NCBI GenBank assembly: GCA_036250195.1
Contig: JAVHZZ010000003.1
Location: 35,992,335-36,056,334, forward strand
Direction: 5' to 3'
Source of the DNA: Mixophyes australis
Lineage: Eukaryota > Chordata > Amphibia > Anura > Limnodynastidae
DNA length: 64,000 nucleotides
Below, in pieces: positions 33,932 to 44,362 of the stretch (positions are counted from its first letter, which is position 1; each line of letters starts with the position of its first letter). The notes beneath the pieces were generated by a model that saw only the letters and a list, made by a program, of their open reading frames with translations, had not been told where the DNA came from and ran no database searches. Position numbers and translations under genes: made by a program.

Positions 33932-34103
33932 TTAGAGCAGCCCCTACTTTCCATGCACGCTGTGGCCATTCTGAGAGTTGGTGAGTTCATTCACATATGG
34001 AGCCTGCAGAAGGTGGTATAATTCCCTATAAACTCATTGATCTCCCTGACCCGGTTTCCTGCTATACACTGCAATAAAGTACATATATATATATATATAT
34101 ATA

Positions 34104-34435
34104 CATCATCATTTATTTATATAGCGCCACTGATTCCACAGCACTGTACAGAGAACTCACTCACCTCAGTCCCTGTCCTATTGGAGCTTACAGTCTAAAT
34201 TCCCTAACATACAGACAGATAGACAGAGACTAGAGTCAATTTTGATAGCAGCCAATTAACCTACTAGTATGTTTTTGAAGTGTGGGAGGAAATCGGAGCA
34301 CCCGAAGGAAAGGAAACCCACGCAAACACAGGAAGAACATACAAACTCCACACAGATAAGGCCATGGTCGGGAATTGAACTCATGACCACAGCGCTGTGA
34401 GGCAGAAGTGCTAACCACTGAGCCTCCATGCTCAG
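34104..34435 (-). mobile_element. tRNA-headed SINE, near full length
   Basis: Reverse orientation. The head on the minus strand contains AGTGGTTAGCACTTCTGCCT and GAGTTCAATTCCCGACC (A- and B-box-like). The middle is a conserved TTTCCTTCGGGTGCTCCG... block, and the tail ends GGCGCTATATAAATAAATGA. The layout resembles V-SINE-type elements; I name that with moderate confidence. Confidence 0.85.
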
Positions 34436-34437
34436 TG

Positions 34438-34615
34438 GTAAAAGTATGATTGGATGCTGTGGACAACCTGTAAATTTCTACACAGTTACCTGTAGAGCAG
34501 CTTTCATAAATGACATAATCTAGAACAGGGATGGGCAACCTGATATACTTATATATGTATTATATATAATACATATGTATATATATATATAAATATAATG
34601 TATATATATCATATA
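34438..34615 (+). repeat. Dispersed repeat, hAT-like end and (TA)n
   Basis: 34438-34530 matches 21570-21660. It is followed by CAGGGATGGGCAACCTGATA, a hAT-like terminus, and then TA-rich microsatellite to 34615. No second hAT end found. Confidence 0.65.
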
Positions 34616-35713
34616 TAACAATAGTCCGTTAGGGATGTGGTACTTTTCTTGTGTTCCTTTATGTAGTGCTGCTTATAGTAGTGTTAGAATATCTCTAAAC
34701 CTAAAATACAAGTTGGTTTATCTACAAGAGCTTCTAATAACTTTCACAAATATATATGTAAAAGTTTCAGGTGATTAGCAGAACTGTGGATATTTCTGAT
34801 TAGGTTTTGATTGTTGGGGTCATATATTTTTCTATACACAGCAGACTTCTTGTCAGTAATCCGGTTTAAAAACGTTGTAGTCAGCTACGTTTAGCCTCCT
34901 TTTGCATAAACAACTGATAACAAATGATACATTGCAAATGTAAATATTATGTCAAATTCTGTCAATATATGGGACCTTTTTCATCTATATTTGTAAATGT
35001 TATTAGTAGCTATTATATAACGCAAGATACATTTTAGGGTCAGCGGTCCTTTAACAGATAAGACAACCTTGGTGGACTTTTTTTATAGGAGTAAAAATGT
35101 GCAAAACACACCCAAAATTATTTATTTAACAATGTACAATTATTTCCCGGATACACTCCTTAATAGAGTGTATCTAGCATGCAATTTTACTGCAGTAGCT
35201 CCATATTTGCGGCGTTCAGCATATATAGTCTTCTGTCTATGGCTAGCACATCACAAACCAACATCATAGAGTTGAAACTACGATGCGTGAAAAGCATTTT
35301 GCGCTACATCGTTCAATCCACTGACATTGGATGGATGAGAAAAAAACCTCATGTATGAAGCTTGTAAAAGGGGCCACTGATAATGGATCACAAACTGCTA
35401 TGTGTGAACTATAAAGTGATGATTCTAGTATATCAATGACTGCTCCAATCTGTACACCTGACTGCTCTTTGATTTTAACAGTAATAAGTGTTGTGGAAGA
35501 CAAGGATACCTGGTTTTAATGTATTTGGGTAGCTCCAGACTTTTAAAATGCAATCTAGTTTAAATGTAAATAATGTATAATATAAGGATATTCAAAGGAG
35601 TTCTGTAACTGTATCATCCCTCCCAGCAGTCCCTAATTTGGCAGAACTGTCCCTATTTGTGGACCTTGAAATTACGTGGCCCAATAAAATAATTATGTGT
35701 ACTCCATAAAAGC
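34616..35713. other. Intronic sequence, no recognised element
   Basis: A short CATCCCTCCCAGCAGTCCCT segment near 35617 resembles the CATATCTCC MITE end. Nothing else. Confidence 0.4.
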
Positions 35714-35891
35714 CCTAGGGTTGATTTATTATACCTTTTAACAAGGAAAAGTGGAGATGTTGCCCATAGCAACCTAACAGATTCTAGCTATCATTTATCT
35801 AGTACATTCTAGAACATGATAGTTAGAGTCTGATCGGTTGCTATGGGCAACATCTCCACTTTTTCTTCTTGGAAGGTTTGATAAATCGAGG
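35714..35891. mobile_element. Palindromic MITE (GCAACCAATCAGATTCTAG family), divergent arms
   Basis: GAAAAGTGGAGATGTTGCCC and GGGCAACATCTCCACTTTTT pair; outer ends GGGTTGATTTATTA/TTTGATAAATC. Confidence 0.85.
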
Positions 35892-36519
35892 GAGTCAGTA
35901 CTTTCCATACAAGTACCTATAAATCACAGCCCAACATCTAACACTGCAGATCCCTGTTTGATAAGTAAGGCATTTTTTGGTTCCATTGGATTATCTCATT
36001 GTAACTGTGAAAAAGCAAAACACCATTTGTTAGTCTGGTATTAATTCACACCAGGGGCTTAAGTATATTTTCTCTTTGAAAAGCTGAGGATACAGACAGG
36101 CGATGGATGATAAACAGTGCTGATTCATCCGTGCCAACACTGCACTCATTAGATAAACTGACCTATTGTCTGTCCGCTTGTGTATTACATCGGACGTGCT
36201 GTTCTGAGATACCAGCGACTAAGATGACATTTGTCAAACCAATTGGTGAGCAAGTAATGAGTTCCAGGGGCTGGTGCCAGGTTGCCAAGTGAGCTGAGGT
36301 CAGTTTTAGAATTGTGATGCCGTGAATACATGATTCACTTATAGCTGACCTACATCAGCACCCTGTGGACACAGAAGTAAGACATGTCCACACATCCTGT
36401 GTACAGACAATAACCAGAGCCAACTAATCAGGCCAGAACAACATCTGCACATCTACCACCGTGATGGACTTAATAAGCAGGGATGTCTCCAAGGAAAATG
36501 ATCAATTTGCATCACTTTA
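35892..36519. other. Intronic sequence, no recognised element
   Basis: Nothing recognised. Confidence 0.4.
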
Positions 36520-37147
36520 CTGTGGAGGATGCTTTCAGAACCTTACCTGTCTGACTGCATTATGCCAACTGTGAAGTTTGGTGGAGGAGGGATAATGGTA
36601 TGGGGCTGTTTTTCAGGGTTTGGACTAGGCCCCTTATCTCCAGTGAAGGGCAATCTTCATGCTTCTGCATACCAAGTCATTTTGGACAATGCGATGCTTC
36701 CAACTTTGTGGCAACAGTTTGCTGAAGGCCCTTTTCTATTCCAACATGACTGTGCCCCAGTGCACAAAGCAAGGAATACAAAGACATGGTTTGAAGAGTT
36801 CAATGTGGGAGAACTTGACTGGCTCAAACAGAGCCCTGACTTCAACCCCATAGAACACCTTTGGGATGAACTGGAACGTAAATTACAAGCCAGGCCTTCT
36901 CGTCCAACATCAGTGCCTGACCTCATACAACATCAGTGCCTGACCTCATAAATGCTCTACAGAATGAATGGGCACAAATTCCCACAGAAACACTCCAACA
37001 TCTTGTGGAAAGCCTTCCAAGAAGAGTGGAAGCTGTTATCGCTGTAAGAAGGGGTAAACTCCATATTAAAGTATATGTATTTGAATACAATGTCATTACA
37101 GTCGATGTTGGTGTAATGGGCAAGCATCAGAATACTTTTGTCCATAT
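36520..37147 (+). pseudogene. Tc1/mariner transposase remnant just upstream of the exon
   Basis: The frame from 36529 encodes [19 protein letters not shown], then [13 protein letters not shown] (second catalytic Asp block) and [14 protein letters not shown] (third acidic residue), about 120 codons of the C-terminal catalytic half. A 23-bp tandem duplication (CAACATCAGTGCCTGACCTC plus ATA, about 36904-36949) shifts the frame and leads to a stop at 36949-36951. The DNA remains alignable to the 14126-14657 copy up to the 3' terminal repeat CTTTTGTCCATATA. The N-terminal half is missing. It sits about 55 bp before the MDGA2 exon. Confidence 0.9.
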
Positions 37148-37197
37148 ATATATATTTTTTTTGCATTAACAAACACACCTGGTCTGTTTGCTGTGAG

Positions 37198-37201
37198 GAA
37201 G
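37198..37201 (+). promoter_or_regulatory. Candidate splice acceptor of the MDGA2 exon
   Basis: TTTGCTGTGAG|GAAG|GGG offers two AGs: ending at 37197 and at 37201. No CAG or TAG is available between the Tc1 end and the coding match. T-run at 37152-37162 and TTAAC branch-like site at 37166-37170 precede. The second AG gives phase 0. Confidence 0.45.
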
Positions 37202-37357
37202 GGGCTTTCCAAAACATCTCCACCCACTGTTAGGATTATCCACTCAGGCTTGGCCTGTAATATTGAGGAAGAGAGATATTCGGAACGGGTGTACACAATA
37301 CGGGAAGGCGAGACGCTAGAGCTGACTTGTCTAGTGACAGGACACCCAAGGCCACAG
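37202..37357 (+). CDS. MDGA2: Internal exon of MDGA2: start of Ig domain 1
   Basis: An open stretch of 52 codons reads as the beginning of the first Ig domain of MDGA2. It contains PPTVRIIHSGLACN followed by IEEER and then YSERVYTIREGETLELTCLV, ending GHPRPQ just before the W of the Ig fold would come. The Cys of LTCLV is the B-strand Cys of the disulfide. MDGA proteins are GPI-anchored neuronal surface proteins with Ig, fibronectin III and MAM domains; their first Ig domains bind neuroligins and block neurexin binding. I recognise it from memory of vertebrate MDGA2 and prefer MDGA2 to MDGA1 because of NIEEERYSERVYTIREGETLEL. I chose the start after AAG at 37199-37201, which keeps phase 0 and puts a Gly first; GAG ending at 37197 is an alternative. 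A branch-point-like TTAAC lies at 37166-37170. The 3' boundary is odd: CAG is followed by AAGTGA and not GT. Whether it is spliced or is a decayed duplicate exon is open. Confidence 0.82.
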
Positions 37358-38006
37358 AAGTGACGTTCTTCTGGAAAACGGAAGTTAACTGGATAGTCTG
37401 AAGGGCGGAAGCGATAGCGAGGCAGCGCTTCTCACTGGCACTGACAGCTTCCAGCGTGGAATTGATAAAAAGCGGGCATTATAAAAGAAGGCTTGTCATG
37501 ATTGGTAACATTCATCCTTTTGATAAAGTCTAACAGACGAAACGCGTCAGGATTCTTTGAGGTGCACTTGATTGGATCTGTCACCTGTTTTAGAGGGCTG
37601 AGGAATTATTATTTTCTGTCTGCGTATTGATGTAAAGGAGCCAGGATCACTAGTGGATGGCGAGATCCTTACTGGACAGTGGACGATCATAGTGCACAGA
37701 TAAGCTTGATTTGATTTTATTCAATGTACGGGCATTGATTTGCTGTTTATGGATACAATTTTATGAATTAAATGATGTTTTACTTTTGTTAAAAATGCAC
37801 TACACTATTGTTTGTTACTTTCTATCTGAGTTTTAGTTTGGAGTACCCCAATCTGCATAAGAAGGATCTGGAGTTCGCAGAGGGATATTGTCTCAGATAA
37901 AGCGAAATTACACTCTATATATGGTACGAGGCTAATTTGATAATTAATCTGATCACTGCTCCGATTTGGCAATATCACACTATGTTTTGGCGCTTCTTTT
38001 TTCTTT

Positions 38007-38052
<46 letters not shown>
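37358..38052. repeat. Dispersed repeat with GACGAAACGCGTCAGGATTC, then (TA)n
   Basis: From just after the exon the sequence reads GTGACGTTCTTCTGGAAAAC, GGAAGTTAACTGGA, ... ATTATAAAAGAAGG, GACGAAACGCGTCAGGATTC, ... TTTTGGCGCTTCTTTTTTCT and a TA run (38008-38052). I know the CGAAACGCGTC motif from dispersed amphibian repeats; the class is not clear to me. The exact 5' boundary is uncertain and may coincide with the exon end. Confidence 0.6.
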
Positions 38053-38056
<4 letters not shown>

Positions 38057-38872
38057 GAAGTCAGCAAATTGGATAAAGTCATTTCAATTAATATTGAGCA
38101 AACTTGGTTGTCTTTGTCTGAAAATATGCGTAGAGCACGCTACGGCGTGGAAGGGCGTATCCAGCTGCAACACGTGGCAATAACAGTTTTTACACGTTTG
38201 CACAAACACACACTCTTGTAAATAGTACACATTAATTGTAGTTGCAACACATAGTTATTTATGTCAAAATTTAGTAGTATTTATATTTAATATTATAAGT
38301 TATATGCATGTTAGTAAAACATGAGGTTCAGGTTATAGGAAATGTGTCATGTCTGGTATCATTTTAATCCCCTATTCATCAGCAGTTGTCCGGTTCATTC
38401 TGCGAAGAGATCGCACATTGCATACTCTAGTTATTGATGTTAGGGAATAAATCTTTAAAGTGATACTGACTATAAAATGCTAATAGACTAGTTGAAACTG
38501 GAGTCTTGGCGGGAAAGTCGGAGCACATCCCCTGGAGAGATGACCCCCACCTTTGGATATTTTGGTTTGAACTGGCCTATGACCTGCAGCACACTGGACC
38601 TTCCTGAAACCTGGACCAATAGAAGCAAGTCACACCATCTGCATTGTTTTACTGTATTTCTGACTGCATATAAGCAGGAGCTCTGAACTTAGTGACCAGT
38701 CTTCTATGACCACAGACTTCAGACCTGAATGACTGTTCACTGGATCCAGAGCGCCTGCGATAAGTAACAGCTTGAATTATTCTGCTACCTTTGGATAATA
38801 AATCTTTGTGCGTTGGAAACACAAATCAAGATTCGACAATCGTTATTGGATAGCGACAAAACGTGCATAACA
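38053..38872 (+). mobile_element. LTR-like element with TATA and poly(A) signal, copy 1
   Basis: It begins TGTCGAAG within TA-rich sequence and ends near ATAACA; flanks ATATA/ATACA are a possible 5-bp duplication with one mismatch. It has CATATAAG (38667-38674), GACCACAGACTTCAGACCTG, then AATAAA (38797-38802), as in U3-R-U5. It aligns over most of its length with 53905-54594. No coding interior; boundaries approximate. Confidence 0.6.
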
Positions 38873-39366
38873 ATACACACACATATATATGTATACACAC
38901 ACGTATATTATACACACATATATATATATAGTGCTGAAATCTACAATGTGAGACCAATTCAGCTTTTTCCTCTAAGATGTGGGTCTTCATCTATACAACA
39001 GACCACATTCTCCCTTGCAAAAAAAAAAACCTATTACTCATGTCAATACGTGGAGCTATTTTTACTAAATCCTTTTTGAAAGTCTTGGACCCTTTCCCAG
39101 TAGGCTTTCAAATCCTAATGCATCTATTTTATTACATAAGTCAAAACCCATGTTAGGTCCCAGCAACTGAGAAATGTGTCAGAAATCTCAGATGGAAATA
39201 CAAACATCTCGCTCAGACTAACCAGTGCCAAAACATCCTTATACAAAACCAGATGGATATTTCATTGATAAGATATGCACACTGATAGGAAGACGTTGTA
39301 GCAGCTCATATATAAAGAAAGAAATAGAACATATTTAGTACAAGCAACCTTCTAATGTGACACTAT
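38873..39366. other. Intronic sequence after a CA/TA-rich run
   Basis: CA/TA microsatellite at 38876-38932; nothing else recognised. Confidence 0.45.
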
Positions 39367-40360
39367 GGGCCTGATTCATTAAGGAACGTAAATTCCAAAT
39401 TTGCGCAAAAGTTGCTCTGCCTATGCCCAGAACTGGACTATATGTGAGTGAACGCAGCAACATCCAAATCATCTTCGAGTGCAAAGGACCCTTACTACAG
39501 CCTACATTTTTTTGGGGCAGAATAGGGAAGGGACTGGGTATATGCACATAGTCAATGTACAGTAAGGGCGTGCCAAGCTCAAGCGCATGTAGCAGGGTTC
39601 AATTCAACATCCGATTCAATCCTTGGGCATCTCAAAGGTACAAGTTTTGAAGTCATATCACTTGCACCTCTTGCAGGTCGGGTGTAAGTGCTGATTACTA
39701 ATTAAGACGGTTTACAATCTGGAGCAACTGTAAAAATGCATTTTATGGACAGTAGATATTCATAACATTCTTTAAAATATATTTTAAAGGGAAAAAATGA
39801 AATATAAAAAGCAACTTTTTAATGTTTTGTCATTCGTGATATTATTAACAGGTGTCATTAATTGCATTTTTTTTCTTTTTTTGTCTGCGTTCTTTTGGGA
39901 CTTTATATTCCACATATGTATTGGACGTATCCAGCAGTGTGTTGTCTGTTCAGTGGCGATCGCCCCCCCCTAACTGGGACTTGCTGCTGACGGCTGCACA
40001 CTGTGCAGGTCCGTTCAGCAGTGACAGTGTGCTGCCCGGCTGCTCTGATTGTGTTTTAAACACAATCAGAGCAGCGGGACAGCACACTGTCACTGCTGAG
40101 CGGACCTTCACATACTGTGCAGCCGCCGGCAGCCTTAGCAATTAGAAAGGGGCGGGGTCTAAATCGCCCCCCCTAAAATCGCCCCGGGTAGAGCAGTTGC
40201 CTAGATCCGCCCCTGTGGCTGTTAGAGCAGAGCGGACCTAGACCCGTATTCAACTGTAGACGTATCTTCAGATCCGCTCCTTGTGGAATACGGACGTGCG
40301 AATTCCCCATGTACGTGCATTTTAAAAATAAACGCAATTCACCTTCATTTTGCATGCTCA
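39367..40360. mobile_element. DNA element (GGGCCTGATTCATTAAGG end), with nested hAT
   Basis: It aligns in order with 48027-48735: CAGAACTGGACTATATG/GAACCTGGACTATACTCC, AAGGACCCTTACTACAGCCT, GGGGCGTGCCAAGCTC, CTTTTGGGACTTTATATTCC, CACATATGTATTGGACGT. A hAT element (39951-40215) interrupts it; its 3' terminus is lost near 40360. Confidence 0.82.
39951..40215. mobile_element. Palindromic hAT MITE, CAGTGGCG ends
   Basis: 265 bp; ends CAGTGGCGATCGCCCC and GGGCG.../CTAGATCCGCCCCTG; 8-bp duplication TGTCTGTT / TGGCTGTT with one mismatch (39943-39950, 40216-40223). The paralogous copy near 48620 (TTGTCTGCTAGAGC) shows the empty site. The interior is a long hairpin centred on TTGTGTTTTAAACACAA. Confidence 0.92.
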
Positions 40361-41345
40361 AGTTCACACACAATCTCATGGCATACTTATCTATTTTTAG
40401 TTCAAATATGGAGGGGGGCAGAGCACCGTGGATTGCATAATTTTTTCCCCCCAATAACTCAATTCCGCAATTGCTTCACTTTGCAGAGGGGACCAGGGTC
40501 ATAAGGATGTTATTTGCAATGAATTGCGTCATGGAAGTGAAAAGGATGTGTTTTATGTGCAGGCCTGGATTTAAATTTGTGGAACCCTCCCAAAGCCCCT
40601 TGTTGTGTGCCAATCTCACCTCCCCATACACCTCACTCCCTCTCATAAACCTAAGTGGGCTGCTGCCATCGACACATTTGTAAACAGCTAAGCTGAATGA
40701 AGCTAATAAAGTCTAGGAAAGATGTACTGCTACCACGTTAAGCCTGTGACCTCACCACATCTCTTTACCCATTTACATCTGTTACGCTATGGGACGAGGT
40801 AGCAGAGAAAGAGGATGAAGCTCGTGGATCATACCACTTTTGAAGTGGTTTCAAAATGTGCCCAAAAAAAAAAAAAAGGTCTGTGGTACCCCTCACTATC
40901 AGTATGTGCTCTCTCTACCCATGTATCTCAATACCAGTTCCTCAAAACAAAACCTTGATTTAGCAATTTCACTACTTAATAGAATAATTTTGACTCATGG
41001 GGGGGTTCAATTCTGAGTGAAGTTCCGTCTGTGAACTGCGTGATGTGCGCCTCCTCGCGTTTCTTGATATTATTGGATCTAAAACATAAACTCATAGGAG
41101 GTGCAAGTAAGAATCAGCCATGTTTTAATATCTTATCATCCTGCAGAATCAGGTTCTGTCGGGACTTTGCACAGAATAGAATTCCCCCTGTGGTTGCCAA
41201 CAGTCCCAACTATCCAAACAGTCCCAGTTTTTGGCACCTTTTGCACTGCATTGTAAGTTTCTAACTAAACCCTACAGGGTTCACCTATTGCTGACATGGA
41301 GACGGGGTGGCCATTTTGTGGACTAAACCAACATTCTAGCCAATC
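40361..41345. other. Intronic sequence, no recognised element
   Basis: A-run at 40865-40877; no paired repeat. Confidence 0.4.
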
Positions 41346-41353
41346 CACTAGGA

Positions 41354-44257
41354 CAGGGGTCGGCAACTCCCGGCACGCGGAGCCGTTTTTACTGGCACGC
41401 CGGCCCCCGGGTCACGTCCTGACATCAAGGGGGAACGCTGTTTTCGGGAGCTCCGAGCTTCCGCCACTGGTGTCTCTGGGGAACAGGTAGTTTCCATTTG
41501 AACTGTAGCGCGCGTGCGGTCATTTATACAGGTACCACAGCGCTACATTCTCTACCTACAGCCACCTGCTTCTACCTCTTTTTCCCCTCTTCGCCTCCCT
41601 TCTGACTCATTATCATTGAGTGCCTCTCTCGCGGTGCAGTGTAAAAGCGGAGTCTGAAGTAAGTTAGATCTCCCATCTGCATTACAACCCTGCCTTTTCC
41701 TGCCTCCATTTTTTCCTCCCAATGTGTGCCTCTGCCCCCCACTTGCATGTCTCTGCCCCATGTGTGCCTCTGTCCCTTCTGACCCATGTGTGCCTCTGTC
41801 CCTCCTGACCCATGTGTGCCTCTGTCCCTCCTGACCCATGTGTGCCTCTGTCCCTCCTGACCCATGTGTACCTCTGTCCCTCCTGACCCATGTGTGCCTG
41901 TGTCCCTCCTGACCCATGTGTGCCTGTGTCCCTCCTGACCCATGTGTGCCTGTGTCCCTCCTGACCCATGTGTGCCTGTGTCCCTCCTGACCCATGTGTA
42001 CCTCTGTCCCTCCTGACCCATGTGTGCCTGTGTCCCTCCTGACCCATGTGTGCCTGTGTCCCTCCTGACCCATGTGTGCCTGTGTCCCTCCTGACCCATG
42101 TGTGCCTGTGTCCCTCCTGACCCATGTGTGCCTGTGTCCCTCCTGACCCATGTGTACCTCTGTCCCTCCTGACCCATGTGTGCCTGTGTCCCTCCTGACC
42201 CATGTGTACCTCTGTCCCTCCTGACCCATGTGTGCCTGTGTCCCTCCTGACCCATGTGTGCCTGTGTCCCTCCTGACCCATGTGTGCCTGTGTCCCTCCT
42301 GACCCATGTGTGCCTGTGTCCCTCCTGACCCATGTGTGCCTCTGTCCCTCCTGACCCATTTGTGCCTGTGTCCCTCCTGACCCATGTGTGCCTGTGTCCC
42401 TCCTGCCCCATGTGTGCCTGTGTCCCTCCTGACCCATGTGTGCCTGTGTCCCTCCTGACCCATGTGTGCCTCTGTTCCTCTTGACCCATGTGTACCTCTG
42501 TCCCTCCTGACCCATGTGTGCCTCTGTTCCTCTTGACCCATGTGTGCCTCTGTTCCTCCTGACCCATGTGTACCTCTGTCCCTCCTGCCCCATGTGTGCC
42601 TGTGTCCCTCCTGACCCATGTGTGCCTGTGTCCCTCCTGACCCATGTGTGCCTCTGTTCCTCTTGACCCATGTGTACCTCTGTCCCTCCTGCCCCATGTG
42701 TGCCTGTGTCCCTCCTGACCCATGTGTGCCTGTGTCCCTCCTGACCCATGTGTGCCTGTGTCCCTCCTGACCCATGTGTGCCTGTGTCCCTCCTGACCCA
42801 TGTGTGCCTCTGTCCCTCCTGACCCATGTGTGCCTCTGTTCCTCTTGACCCATGTGTGCCTGTGTCCCTCCTGACCCATGTGTGCCTGTGTCCCTCCTGA
42901 CCCATGTGTACCTCTGTCCCTCCTGACCCATGTGTGCCTCTGTTCCTCTTGACCCATGTGTACCTCTGTCCCTCCTGACCCATGTGTGCCTCTGTTCCTC
43001 TTGACCCATGTGTGCCTCTGTTCCTCCTGACCCATGTGTACCTCTGTCCCTCCTGCCCCATGTGTGCCTGTGTCCCTCCTGACCCATGTGTGCCTGTGTC
43101 CCTCCTGACCCATGTGTGCCTCTGTTCCTCTTGACCCATGTGTACCTCTGTCCCTCCTGCCCCATGTGTGCCTGTGTCCCTCCTGACCCATGTGTGCCTG
43201 TGTCCCTCCTGACCCATGTGTGCCTCTGTTCCTCTTGACCCATGTGTACCTCTGTCCCTCCTGCCCCATGTGTGCCTGTGTCCCTCCTGACCCATGTGTG
43301 CCTGTGTCCCTCCTGACCCATGTGTGCCTCTGTTCCTCTTGACCCATGTGTACCTCTGTCCCTCCTGCCCCATGTGTACCTCTGTCCCTCCTGCCCCATG
43401 TGTGCCTGTGTCCCTCCTGACCCATGTGTGCCTGTGTCCCTCCTGACCCATGTGTGCCTCTGTCCCTCCTGACCCATGTGTGCCTGTGTCCCTCCTGACC
43501 CATGTGTCCTGTGTCCCTCCTGACCCATGTGTGCCTGTGTCCCTCCTGACCCATGTGTGCCTCTGTCCCTCCTGACCCATTTGTGCCTGTGTCCCTCCTG
43601 ACCCATTTGTGCCTGTGTCCCTCCTGACCCATGTGTGCCTGTGTCCCTCCTGCCCCATGTGTGCCTGTGTCCCTCCTGCCCCATGTGTGCCTGTGTCCCT
43701 CCTGCCCCATGTGTGCCTGTGTCCCCCCTGCCCCATGTGTGCCTGTGTCCCCCCTGCACCATATGTGCCTTTGTCCTCCCTGCCCATGTGTGCCCAAACT
43801 GTTTGTGTGTACCTGTCTTACATTGTGGCTGTTCCTTTCTCTCTCCCTCTTTGTGTGCATGCCTCCCTTGTCCCCCCCCCATCCCATTTGTTTCCCCTTT
43901 TTTCCTATATGCCCCCACAATCCACAGTCCTATTGCACAACACCTTCTACCCCCTTGTCTTCCACATCTCCTCTTTTCTCACCTTTTCTTCTGCTCTCCT
44001 GAATGTGGTAGGCAGCGTTTATAGCTGCCGATCTGAAGCAACGTAAAGGAACAAAGGCAAAACCGCATCCAGCACCACATAACTGAACCTGAAAATTGTA
44101 ACCTGAGGCTGGCGGGTAAGCAAAACTTTCCTTTAATAAATCGTATGGGCTTTTTCTTCAGAGGGTACCTCTGGGTATAGTACTGCTATTGTTGGAGGGA
44201 ACCCCTACAGGAGGCTTTTGCACAGTGAAGCCTATGTAACACAAAATATTTGTCCTT

Positions 44258-44290
<33 letters not shown>

Positions 44291-44354
44291 TGGCACACCT
44301 AGGCTTGACGAGGTTTTAGCCGGCACACTGACAGAAAAAGGTTGCCAACCCCTG
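41354..44354 (+). mobile_element. 3-kb hAT element expanded by a 26-bp minisatellite
   Basis: Ends CAGGGGTCGGCAAC and GTTGCCAACCCCTG; perfect 8-bp duplication CACTAGGA (41346-41353, 44355-44362). Subterminal CGGCACGCGG on the left and AGCCGGCACACTGACAG on the right. About 2.05 kb of the 3.0 kb is a minisatellite; the right side has a (TA)n run (44263-44290) beside TTGGCACACCT. No transposase is present. A degraded inverted relative is at 6462-7367. Confidence 0.95.
41746..43798 (+). repeat. 26-bp minisatellite, about 80 copies
   Basis: Unit approximately GACCCATGTGTGCCTCTGTC + CCTCCT. Variants are CCTGTG/CCTCTG, GTGTACC, TGTTCCTCTTGACC and CTGCCCC. Blocks repeat at higher order: TCTGTTCCTCTTG at 43121, 43225 and 43329 (104 bp, 4 units), and an 18-unit (468-bp) block at 42471 recurs at 42939. 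One unit near 43507 lacks a base. Because 26 is not divisible by 3, each minus-strand frame cycles through all phases, which gives three overlapping ORFs of 701-788 codons that I do not call genes. Confidence 0.95.
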
Positions 44355-44362
44355 CACTAGGA

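Noticed and set aside
41552..43920. Three minus-strand ORFs of 701-788 codons encoding GQEGHRHTWVRRD-type repeats
   Set aside because: Pure translation of the 26-bp minisatellite in all three frames inside a hAT element; no start context, no non-repeat domain. The plus-strand ORFs at 43609-44046 are run-offs of the same array.
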